The notes beneath the pieces were generated by a model that was given only the letters and a program-made list of their open reading frames with translations, searched no databases and was not told the origin of the DNA. Of a stretch of 64,000 nt of DNA, positions 55,752-64,000 are shown in pieces. Source of the DNA: Rosellinia necatrix (Eukaryota; Ascomycota; Sordariomycetes; Xylariales; Xylariaceae); contig JAGYVD010000005.1 of NCBI GenBank assembly GCA_021209875.1, positions 1,364,001 through 1,428,000 on the forward strand, read 5' to 3'. A program made the position numbers and the translations under genes. The first letter of the stretch is position 1, and each line of letters opens with the position of its first letter.

Positions 55752-57389
55752 ATGGTCATGGCGAAGCTGTTGACTGACCAAGAAATCGATGATGCCGTCA
55801 AGAAGCTAGCCGCGTTTCGCGCAAGAAGTGCAGAAGAGGACTTCCTGCAAAAGTATGCGGATCTCCTCATCAGCTACCAGCAATTAAGAAACAACTTGGA
55901 AGAAGAGAAAATCGCCAGAAAGCGCTACAAGCAGCTCGTCCGCGCCCAGGAACGGAATCCCTTTGCGCTGGTGATTGTAGACGGGGATGGATATATATTT
56001 AAAGATGAATTCCTTCAAGAAGGCCCCGACGGTGGCACCCAGGCCGCCCACCATCTGAATAGTGTCGTCAAGAAAAGCCTCCGGGAGAAGGGCCTGGGTG
56101 ATTGCGATGTAATGATTCGCATTTATGCCAACCTCACTAATCTATCCCGGTTCCTCTCTAAAAACGGACTCACCACTGCCGACAAGCGCTCCCTTTCGCC
56201 CTTTGTAGCCAACTTCAACAGATCATTTGGACTTACAGACTTCGTCGACGCGGGTGAGCTCAAGGATAATGCCGACTTTAAAATACGCGCTCTCTTAAGT
56301 TTTTATGCAGAGAATTCCCAATGCAAGCACATTTATTTCGCTGCCTGTCACGATGTCGGATACATCTCAGACTTGACTAGGTTTAGAGGGGACCGATCAA
56401 GAGTTACACTTATACGATCATCTGGGCTTCTTTTCCACGACCAGTTTCTCAAACTTGACTTGGGAATCGAGGAATTGCCCAGCGTTTTTCGAACGATTCC
56501 CCTCGACAGCTCTACTCCACATGCGAGGACCTATCCAAACACGGATCTAATGACGACAGCGCCATCGGCCAACATTTCTAGCCTAAATAATACAACAACG
56601 TATCAAGGCATTAGTTCGTGGGAGAACCAAAAGATATGCCAATTTTACCAATCCGGTAAATGTCGATTCGGTGCTGATTGCAAGAATTCCCACGTCGACA
56701 ATAGAATCTTGGTTCCGAGCAACTCAACCAAGCTCATCCCCCTCTCCCCAACGGGTAATGGCAACTTCGATTTCGACATTATGCCTAGTCCGGCTCGTGC
56801 AAAGCCTTCAGCCACAACACTGCTCTCTGTGTTGGACAGTGGAATGTTAGGCGTGATGCCACCAAGGGCCGATTTTGCATATCAATTACCAGACAAGATG
56901 GATATACCGGACGGTCATGTGGCGGTAAATAAAAGCCTACAGCGACTGGACCCATTCATGGCAGTCCCTAATCCAACATCCCTTTCCAGGCTTAAGGAAT
57001 TATCTAATGCGACTAAGTTCTGCAACAATAAACAGCTTACTAATTACTGTTCTAATGAGAACTGTGATTATGAGCATAGCCCGCTTCCGGGGGACCTGCT
57101 CCCTGCGCTAGAGTGGCTGTCGCGTTCGCTACCTTGTAATAAACGAGAATACTGCAGGAGCCCATCTTGTGTTCTTGGCCATATTTGCCAGAATATGGAA
57201 TGTCAGTTCCGTGGTGGAAGGGTTAAATGCAAATTCACATTAGCTGCGCACGAAATGGACTTCACTTTCCATCAATATCTATCTGACCCAGCTTACGATA
57301 GCCTAATCAACATAAGTAATGCGACGAGCAACTCTTCAACCACTATCTCGCTCCCCTGGTTCAGCAATCATCATGACCCGGGTTATTAG
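55752..57389 (+). CDS. NYN-like domain and CCCH zinc-finger protein
   Basis: Single exon, 545 aa. An N-terminal coiled coil (about 10-70, KYADLLISYQQLRNNLEEEK) precedes a domain at about 75-240 starting NPFALVIVDGDGYIF, with acidic strand ends like those of NYN/PIN-type nucleases (IVDGDG and FAACHDVGYISDL). A canonical CCCH finger follows at 296-314 with spacing C-X7-C-X5-C-X3-H (CQFYQSGKCRFGADCKNSH). Further Cys/His clusters at about 415-500 (FCNNKQLTNYC, YCRSPSCVLGH) look like two more degenerate fingers. This combination is common in filamentous fungi, usually listed as CCCH or tandem zinc-finger protein of unknown function; RNA binding is likely, and nuclease activity is possible but unproven. 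A second in-frame ATG follows two codons after the first. Confidence 0.87.
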   Translation: MVMAKLLTDQEIDDAVKKLAAFRARSAEEDFLQKYADLLISYQQLRNNLEEEKIARKRYKQLVRAQERNPFALVIVDGDGYIFKDEFLQEGPDGGTQAAHHLNSVVKKSLREKGLGDCDVMIRIYANLTNLSRFLSKNGLTTADKRSLSPFVANFNRSFGLTDFVDAGELKDNADFKIRALLSFYAENSQCKHIYFAACHDVGYISDLTRFRGDRSRVTLIRSSGLLFHDQFLKLDLGIEELPSVFRTIPLDSSTPHARTYPNTDLMTTAPSANISSLNNTTTYQGISSWENQKICQFYQSGKCRFGADCKNSHVDNRILVPSNSTKLIPLSPTGNGNFDFDIMPSPARAKPSATTLLSVLDSGMLGVMPPRADFAYQLPDKMDIPDGHVAVNKSLQRLDPFMAVPNPTSLSRLKELSNATKFCNNKQLTNYCSNENCDYEHSPLPGDLLPALEWLSRSLPCNKREYCRSPSCVLGHICQNMECQFRGGRVKCKFTLAAHEMDFTFHQYLSDPAYDSLINISNATSNSSTTISLPWFSNHHDPGY

Positions 57390-57964
57390 TGATGACCCCT
57401 GAGGCCTTTGCCAGTCCAAGGCGACGCAACAGCGACTAGCCTCATAGCGAGCGGGACATTAAGGGTGAGAATGCTCAATCATGAATGTCAAGACTCTCTG
57501 CATCCATCCATGATGGATCGCGTTCAGTCCCATACTAAATGGTGGGGGTAAATAATGACATCTTCCTCGACAGCAAGGTATGCTATGCGCCAGCGTGAAG
57601 GTGCATGCAATAAATAGACCTATCAATTCGAGCATGGCTGGAATTTGAAGCTGTTCTGAGGAAAATTGTGCCAAAAGGATAAAATATAATTAAATGTTAT
57701 AAAATAGGTTACAAATCATACGAATGACGAAGAATAAAGGGAGGGGAAGCGATACATCAGAAGAATGCATTGGAGGACTTACTATAAATGAAAATGTTCT
57801 CCTAATAAAATGATAATCTATTTCACACCCTAATCTTCTTGCTCGGTGGTTGTTGTGAACGTAGACAACTTACGCAGCTAAATCGAGGGTGAATGGCACC
57901 AACCAGCTACAGCAGCTAAGATATTAGGCAAATTCATTGAATAAATTCATAACAAATAAGCAAC
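57390..57964. other. Intergenic
   Basis: A/T-rich 3' flank of the CCCH gene and upstream flank of the tRNA. No other feature seen. Confidence 0.6.
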
Positions 57965-58077
57965 GGCCTCGTGGCCCAATGGCAAGGCGTCTGACTACGA
58001 TTGTGGGGACTGATAAACTCAGTCAACATAGATGTGTAATCAGGAGATTCTGGGTTCGACCCCCAGCGAGCGAGGTC
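57965..58077 (+). tRNA. tRNA-Arg(ACG) with a 38-nt intron, possibly a pseudogene
   Basis: Acceptor 5' strand GGCCTCG (57965-57971), D arm with GCC/GGC stem, anticodon stem TCTGA/TCAGG, anticodon ACG at 57997-57999, intron 58001-58038 after position 37, T arm CTGGG-TTCGACC-CCCAG. The intron holds a 6-bp hairpin (GACTGA/TCAGTC). The matching 3' acceptor strand CGAGGTC is at 58071-58077, but four extra bases CGAG (58067-58070) separate it from the T stem, a tandem duplication of the start of that strand. TTTT at 58082-58085 fits a Pol III terminator. With the duplication the acceptor and T stems cannot stack normally, so the gene may be inactive; otherwise it is standard. Confidence 0.78.
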
Positions 58078-58303
58078 AAAATTTTGCGCCCAAAAGCTTC
58101 TTTTAATTTACTAGAATGTTTCTTCTCTTCCACCATTCCCTCGCCTTTCGTTTCACCCTTTATTTTTTTTTTTTTTTTTTATCATTTTATCAATCCCGTG
58201 ACATTTCAAGCACTATCGTATATGATTGATTACATAGGTCTATGCGGACAGCATAAGTATCTTTCTGGTCCATCTACTCCAGTGCAGATTCAGGCCAGAG
58301 AAG

Positions 58304-58537
58304 ATGCTGCGAATCATGTTATATTCGTTGTTCTTGTTGTATTTAACGCTGGGTGGAAGAAGTTTACAACTGCAAGACATTGCTTCCATAAAGCCACCCC
58401 TGAAGGGACGTGTTCAGTTGGAAGCGACAATAGGTAGTATATCGACCAACCTACCCGGCAAATCCAACGGATTCGGTCATTGGAAGTTCGCAAATAGAAA
58501 ACGCTACTACTACATCTCCCCTTCCCTCATCCGCTAG
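58304..58537 (+). CDS. Possible small secreted protein, 77 aa
   Basis: An ATG-started 77-codon frame with a hydrophobic N-terminus (MLRIMLYSLFLLYLTLGG) that would serve as a signal peptide or anchor, then a polar, Lys/Tyr/Ser-rich remainder (segment KFANRKRYYYISPS). It contains no cysteines in the mature part, unlike many fungal effectors. It lies between the tRNA and the convergent hydrolase gene; an 18-base T-run at 58163-58180 is upstream. No family recognised; may be chance. Confidence 0.27.
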   Translation: MLRIMLYSLFLLYLTLGGRSLQLQDIASIKPPLKGRVQLEATIGSISTNLPGKSNGFGHWKFANRKRYYYISPSLIR

Positions 58538-58683
58538 CGGCAAACTGTAGGATCTCCTGTGTGTACATGCGGCATCAAACAACCTAGGTAGCTAGAGTCT
58601 TCGCTTCCGCCGTCCTTTCGCATCGACGTTTTCCCAGCACTGGAAGCGTCTCTCCGTGGGAATGCCATAGATTCATCGGTGAT

Positions 58684-60280
58684 TCAAACAGATGAGGCCG
58701 GAGAATTCGTCTTGGCAGATCCGCCTTCCTCCACCCTGTCGAACCAAATGAAGTCGTCAAGTTGAGTCTCAAGTTCCAGCCCCAGCTTGACAACCCTATC
58801 GTTATGGAACATGAATCTCGCGGGGATCAGGTCATCGCTGCCCGCGAAGAACTCACTCAAGTGGGTAATGTATTCCGTCTGGTCGCGCACATGTTCAAAG
58901 ACCAGCGTATAGCCCATCGATCGGTCGGTGGCGTCGACAAAGAGCTTGTCATCCTTGATGGCCACGGTCATCCCATGGTACCCCGGGCTCCAATATTCGC
59001 CCGTGTACGCGCTCAACGGCATCTTCTGCGGCTGGGTCTCCTCGCGCAACACACGCCGCAGCTCGGTCTGCTTCGGGCTCTGCTCGTACTCTACATCCGA
59101 CTCGGTGTGGATTTCCTCCCACTTCGGCCGTTCTGATACCGGTACGCCCAGAACGGCGTCGATCAGCTCCCGGCATAGGATCGTGGCCACATCCCCGGCA
59201 CCGCCCGAATTCCCGAATATAGCACCCCCGAACTTGAAGTCGGGCACGAAGAAGTACCGGCTGCCGAAGCCGGGCACGCCGCCGTCATGGCCAATCACCG
59301 CGTAGCCTCGGTAGTAGAAGATCTCCATCCCGGCAGTGTAAATTTGTGGCGAGGTCAGCGGCTCTGGGTCCTCTACGTCGGGGGATCCGATCATTCGGTT
59401 TCTGACGAGTCCTTTGTAGACCTCCTCATCAATGGGATGTTCTTGGTTCATCAGGGCTTTTACCCATTTGACGTAGTCATTCACGGTCGTCATGATCGAC
59501 CCGGCTCCTTGCGCCTCGGGGGATTCCAAGGCCTCGAAGCTGGTATAACTCTCGGTTTTCTTATCCCATTCGTGCCCCATCGCGATCCGGTCGCCCAGGC
59601 CGAAAGACCGGGCACGCTCCGGCTGGAGGTGACTCGACGACATCCCCAGAGGACCGAAAATACGCTCTTGGAGGAAGTCGGCAAAAGTCCGCCCGCTTTT
59701 CTTCTCAACGAGGTACGTGGCGACTGTGTACATGATGTTGTTATACATGTACTTGGACCGGATTGGTGCGCTGACTGGCAGGTTTCGCAAATTCCTCGTG
59801 ACGGACCGCGCATCGTCTACCCGTGCTGCTCGGATACCCAGATAAGAATCATCGTGTCTGCTCGGAGTCAGCCATGACGGTCGCCACGAGCGTGCGTTCG
59901 GAGATAAGTTACCGCGGCAGACCCGACCGGTGGCTGAGTATATCCTCGACCGTGACCCCTTTCGTGTATTCCGGGTCCGACATGACGAAATCCTCGGGCA
60001 GGAGACTCGACATGGTCGACTCGTACTTCACGTCGGGGTATTTGTCATCGTCGCGGACCAGCAGCCCAACCGAGGCGGCCGTCAACGACTTCGAAGAGGA
60101 TGCAATGTCGAATATGGTGTCCGCGGTACACGGCCTCGGCGGATCGACCGACGCCAGCCCGTACCCCGCGGAGAATGTCCGCTCGCCCTCGATCACGGCC
60201 ACGGCAAGACCTGGCACGCGACGCTTCCGCATAAGCTCCTCGACGCGTGGGGCGAAGTCAGGGGAGTTGAGGTAATCCAT
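58684..60280 (-). CDS. Serine beta-lactamase-like hydrolase (class C/EstB type)
   Basis: Minus-strand exons 60280-59913 and 59857-58684, 513 aa. The 55-bp intron (GTAACT.., branch GCTGACT, ..GCAG) joins HRSGLP-R-HDDSYLGIRAA. All three motifs of the class C beta-lactamase/esterase fold are seen: SxxK as SSSK at 61-64, YxN as YNN at 161-163 and HxG as HDG at 313-315. A C-terminal lipocalin-like DUF3471-type region follows (about 400-500, YTGEYWSPGYHGMTVAIKDD). There is no signal peptide, so a cytosolic enzyme is inferred. Fungal members hydrolyse esters, lactones or amides; the substrate cannot be told. The coding region is G/C-rich, which opens long antisense frames. Its 3' end faces the small ORF at 58.3 kb. 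Confidence 0.94.
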
Positions 60281-62789
60281 TTGTGTAGCGGCAGCGCGTG
60301 GGTATTAAAGTGCTTTGCTTTACTTGTCCCGTTCGATTATCAGGTTGGATTCTAAGCTCTCGGATAGCTCAAGGCTGCTGCTGGGTTTCTGCGGCGTGTG
60401 TTCTTGAAGTGATGGCCACGAATCTCTTACGATCCAGAGAGGCAGAATGGCTCTCTCAAATACTCTCCCTGAACATCGTTCGTGTTTACCAACATCTCAG
60501 ACACATGAGTCACCGGCGAAGAGGTTGCGCGTCGGATCAGGTGTTTTGATAGCGTTGGTCGCGGCATGCACCTATGACAGCGCGCCAGGGCAGTTCACGG
60601 AATACGAATACAGTCAACTTACGCAAAGCCGGGGCGCGTCGCACGCTCGATTACACACGAGTACTTGCAGAGTATGATACAATATGATTCATTTCGTAGG
60701 TTGAAAAGATGGCGACGGCACCTCTCTGCATTTGGACGATCGGCGAGAGAGCTTGATGGATTGGACAAGAAGCGAGGCACTCTGGCGACCTTCGTTGGAC
60801 CAGAATGCCGGCGCTAAACGACGTAGCGTGCATCTGTCTTGTCTAAGTGGACTGGCCAATCATCAATGGCGTGGTTTGGGCCCGTCCGTGAGAGGCCGTT
60901 CGAAAGGGTTGTCGGCGAGAGCGAAGACGCCCACTGCCGCTGACTACGCAGCCATTGTTCCAGAGCACCATCATACCGGTTTGCCAATAACTACCCTTTG
61001 TCGTATGACTAGCGTACGCCTCGGCCACGCATCGCCGCCCATCGCCGCCCATCTGACATGCAGGTATTGATGTTGCCTGGCGCAGAACTCAGGCACTTGA
61101 GCATTGGGTAGTTGCAGCCAGGGCGGAGACGAAGCAAGTCAGAGTCATATTTCCCAGTCCTCTGAAACGGGTATTGGCGTCCTCGTCCTCGTCCTCGTCA
61201 TCGTCATCGTCATCGCATGTTCGCAATCTCGCAAGTTCGCAGCAGCGCATCCGAGCTTTTGGTTTGACCCAAACAACAAGCAACCAAGATTGATGTTTAT
61301 GCCAAGCCAAAAAGGACTTCGTCAATCAGTCGACTGCTGATCACCAGGAGGTGGGGATATTCCATTGATATGAAATGGACGGTTCCTACGGCACAGCTTG
61401 GTTTTTTAATCATTATAGGTTGTTACAACTTGCTACTAGGACTGCTGCATAGGATGAGGCATTCGACGATGTTGAACAATCGACTTACGTAAAGCCTGGG
61501 AGTATCATTATGTACTCGATTCCCTAGCTCTGATGCTAGTCACTGGCATGAATACTAACTAAGTAAGTAATCGGACGTATCTATGTATGTATATTATCTC
61601 GCGCCGCCGCAGTTAACCTGGGATATATCAGCTAAGTCGTGTAGGTAGGTACCTTTGCCGCTCAGATCTGTAGCAGGTATATATGTACTGCTATCGTGTG
61701 TGTTGTGGTTGTATGAAGGATGAACGAGGTCCGCTAGGGCTACCTACTGTGTATAGAATATAGAATGCTAATTATAGTGGGCTATGCCAATTGACAAGGT
61801 CCTAACGGACGAACGCTAAATAAAGATACGTCGCAACTATGAGGTGACTTATATACTCACATACCTACCTAAGTACTTTGCAGCTGTCAAATTGGAGATT
61901 GGGGTTCTCGGAAGTTTACTTGCCGAAGTTCACATCGTTACTTAAACATCAAGCATCATGAGAACGGTGATTGCTGGCTACCGAGTCGGTAGGCAATTCG
62001 AGTGAACAACTCCGACCTGATTCCTCACGGGAACCATATTCTACTAATAGCTAAATTCACGGCAGCTAGAGCGCCAATAGGTACATAATCTATCTAAAAA
62101 GATACCCAAGTAAATAGTTGTTGCCATTGTGGTAGAGTCGGTAGGTAGCACTATCTGAGCAATTGGTTATCTACCTAGTGCTAGGTTGCTGCCATCTTAC
62201 CCCACAACCCCGCATTATACTACCCCTCTCCCCGCCATAGCGAAGCAGCAAGAGCCTAGAGTTAGGTATGCGCCTAGGGAGCACCTGGCTGGCCTCTTGC
62301 AACTATTACAGGTGATCTCGTCAGGCCTTTCCTTCTCTAAGGCTGTCTCTATCCCACCTTCAGGCTTCCGGAGTGACCTATCCGACACCTAGCTAGATCC
62401 AGCCAGCAAGGATAAACTTCAGACCTTACCCATCAATCACGGCGTGCCATTCCTGCAATGAGCGTTCCTACACAACACATGCTAGGTAAATCTGGGGGTG
62501 GGGACTGCCTTCTTCGAGTTATACCTATTCACGGATGTGTAGGATCGAATGGAACGTAAAGTGCCTGTATTATTTTTGTCTCACGACTACCCCTCTTCGT
62601 ACACGTCCCCCCCTTAAGACACTGCCAACATCTCGCAGAGTCGAGGCCATAAATAAGTATTTCCTGACTGCACATTTTCTGGCCTCTTTGAACCATTCCT
62701 TCCGCGCTCGGGAGCTCAGAACCCACCAGCGACGCTCCGTTGCTCGAAACCCTCGTATCTCGGTGGTGAACGGCAGAGAACGTGGCACA
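60281..62789. other. Divergent intergenic region, hydrolase to mannosidase
   Basis: No credible gene. A GTCCTC/GTCATC triplet-type repeat lies at 61178-61216. TAGGTA blocks occur near 61640, 61865 and 62080-62180. A/T-rich around 61.4-62.0 kb. Promoters of both flanking genes should lie at its two ends. Confidence 0.55.
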
Positions 62790-64000
62790 ATGGCTCGCTC
62801 AAGACACGATTTAAGCCACGGGTGGCAATGTCGAGAGGATGACGGCGGCACATCGACTGAAATCCCATGGCTTCCTGTCCAGATTGTCCCTACTCAGATT
62901 CACACCGACCTGATAGATAACAAGAAGTACGATGCTATGCTATCTCTACCCTGTTCTTTATCTCGCTCTCCGACATGGTCAAGTTGACTCGTGCATATAA
63001 TTCCACTGCTCACACCCGTGTAGGATATCAGACCCTTTCTTAGACCTCAACGAGTTGCCAGTTCGATCGCTTGCGGAAAAGTGTTGGGCGTACAGAACAC
63101 GGTTCCCCAAACCTCCAGGGCTATCATCAGCCGGCACATCAACCATCACAGATTTAGTGTTTGAGGGCCTCGATACCTTTGCAACAGTCTTATTAAACGG
63201 CGCCGAGATTTTGAAGTCCGACAATATGTTTTTGTCACATCGGATTGACGTGACCAGTTTACTAAAGGATGAAAACGAGTTAGAAATTCGGTTTGATTCG
63301 GCCATGCTACGTGGGCGAGACCTGGTCAAGGAGCATTCGCATGAGCACACCTTCTATGTACGGCAGACAGAGGTCAGCCGTGTTCCAGTGCGAAAAGCGC
63401 AATGTAGGTGGCCACAGGAATTCCTTAATTTCATTTTATAATCGTTTGTCCCCGTCTGTGATATCAACCACCCGAGATCAAACCCCTTTTCCCGGGAGCT
63501 TTATGTCCCCCTTTTCTCCTGGGTCTCAAATGTATATGACTGACCATGTATATCACAGACCATTGGGGCTGGGACTGGGGCCCCATATTGATAACAGCTG
63601 GCCCCTGGAAACCCGTCTACCTCGAGCAGTACGTTGCTAAGGTCGAAGATGTTTGGACCGAGTGTGAGGTTAGCCCTGACCTCCAGACTTGTTCGGGCCG
63701 GGTCTTGGCCAAGGTGTCCGGTGCAAGTGGGAAATCCGTTAGGATATCACTGGCACTGGCCGGGTTAGTTGTCTTTGAGAAGGAATGTGCTGTCGATTCG
63801 AATGGGATCGCAGAAACATCCTTCGTAATTGACCGACCCGAACTCTGGTATCCATTTACGCACGGGGCCCAGGCTCGGTACGAGTTAAAAGCTGCCTTAG
63901 GATCTTACGATACCATATCCAAGATGATCGGTTTCCGGCGAGCTGAGCTCATCCAACGAGAAGATGAATTTGGGAAAACATTCTTCTTTAGAATCAATGG
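62790..64000 (+). CDS. mndB: Beta-mannosidase B (GH2), 5' part, cut by window end
   Basis: Exons 62790-62926, 63024-63403 and 63559 onward; 319 residues are inside the window and the frame is open at its edge. Introns are 97 bp (GTACGA..GTGTAG) and 155 bp (GTAGGT..TCACAG). Joins restore DLIDNKK-ISDPFLDLNE and VRKAQ-YHWGWDWGP, both typical of fungal MndB. Seen: the N-terminal sugar-binding domain (WAYRTRF, FEGLDTFATVLLNG, HRIDVTSLL), the conserved HWGWDWGPILITAGPWKPV and the start of the Ig-like domain (ELWYPFTHG). The catalytic (beta/alpha)8 domain lies beyond the window. The enzyme removes terminal beta-1,4-mannose from manno-oligosaccharides. No signal peptide is evident at the start (ARSRHDLSHGW), which agrees with the intracellular MndB type rather than secreted MndA. 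Confidence 0.93.

Noticed and set aside
59287..59877. 196-codon plus-strand frame opposite the beta-lactamase-like gene
   Set aside because: Antisense shadow; the minus strand has all three catalytic motifs.

Overview
The window is nuclear DNA from a filamentous ascomycete (Pezizomycotina), probably a Sordariomycete. Seen directly: protein genes are split by short GT..AG introns (mostly 50-100 bp) with GTNNGY-type donors and CTRAY branch sites, no operons occur, and the genes are standard eukaryotic housekeeping families. Intergenic DNA is full of short palindromic TACCTAGGTA-type blocks. A placement near Xylariales is only a guess.

Layout. 0-3.6 kb: gene-free DNA and the long leader of a rhodanese/tyrosine-phosphatase gene (3612-6534, +). 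7.6-8.8 kb: proteasome ATPase RPT6 (-), convergent with the phosphatase. 11.5-15.2 kb: VNX1-like vacuolar cation/H+ antiporter (+). 15.2-20.7 kb: gene-poor, one small doubtful two-exon gene at 17.1-17.5 kb (-). 20.7-22.1 kb: secreted aldose 1-epimerase with five exons (-). 23.5-24.8 kb: EFM3/FAM86-type methyltransferase (-). 24.8-30.1 kb: gene-poor, two small candidate genes and several repeats. 30.1-33.1 kb: BET double-bromodomain protein BDF1 (-). 33.1-39.7 kb: gene-poor, with an F-box-like relic and dispersed repeats.

39.7-64 kb is gene-dense: Utp12-domain ribosome-assembly protein (+), MGS1/WRNIP1 ATPase (+), a possible 40-residue membrane microprotein (+), ISA1 (-) divergent from a DUF1741/ARMH3-like gene (+), prolyl 4-hydroxylase-like dioxygenase (+), a membrane-anchored SGNH-like protein (+), an uncertain open frame with one stop (+), an NYN-like/CCCH zinc-finger protein (+), an intron-containing tRNA-Arg(ACG) with a 4-nt duplication, a small possible secreted protein (+), a serine beta-lactamase-like hydrolase (-), and the 5' part of a GH2 beta-mannosidase (+) cut by the window end.

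The genes do not form one pathway. They cover signalling (phosphatase), protein turnover (RPT6), translation and ribosome assembly (EFM3, Utp12 protein, tRNA), chromatin (BDF1), genome stability (MGS1), mitochondrial Fe-S assembly (ISA1), ion homeostasis (VNX1) and carbohydrate use (epimerase, mannosidase). No biosynthetic cluster, CRISPR array or intact transposon was seen. The less ordinary signals are a dispersed repeat shared in inverted orientation by 9.78 kb and 35.75 kb, the microprotein locus at 45 kb, a minisatellite inside a VNX1 intron, an in-frame stop-free intron in the SGNH-like gene, uORFs before the phosphatase, and the tRNA duplication. Exon joins were derived by hand from splice-site consensus, reading frame and family resemblance.
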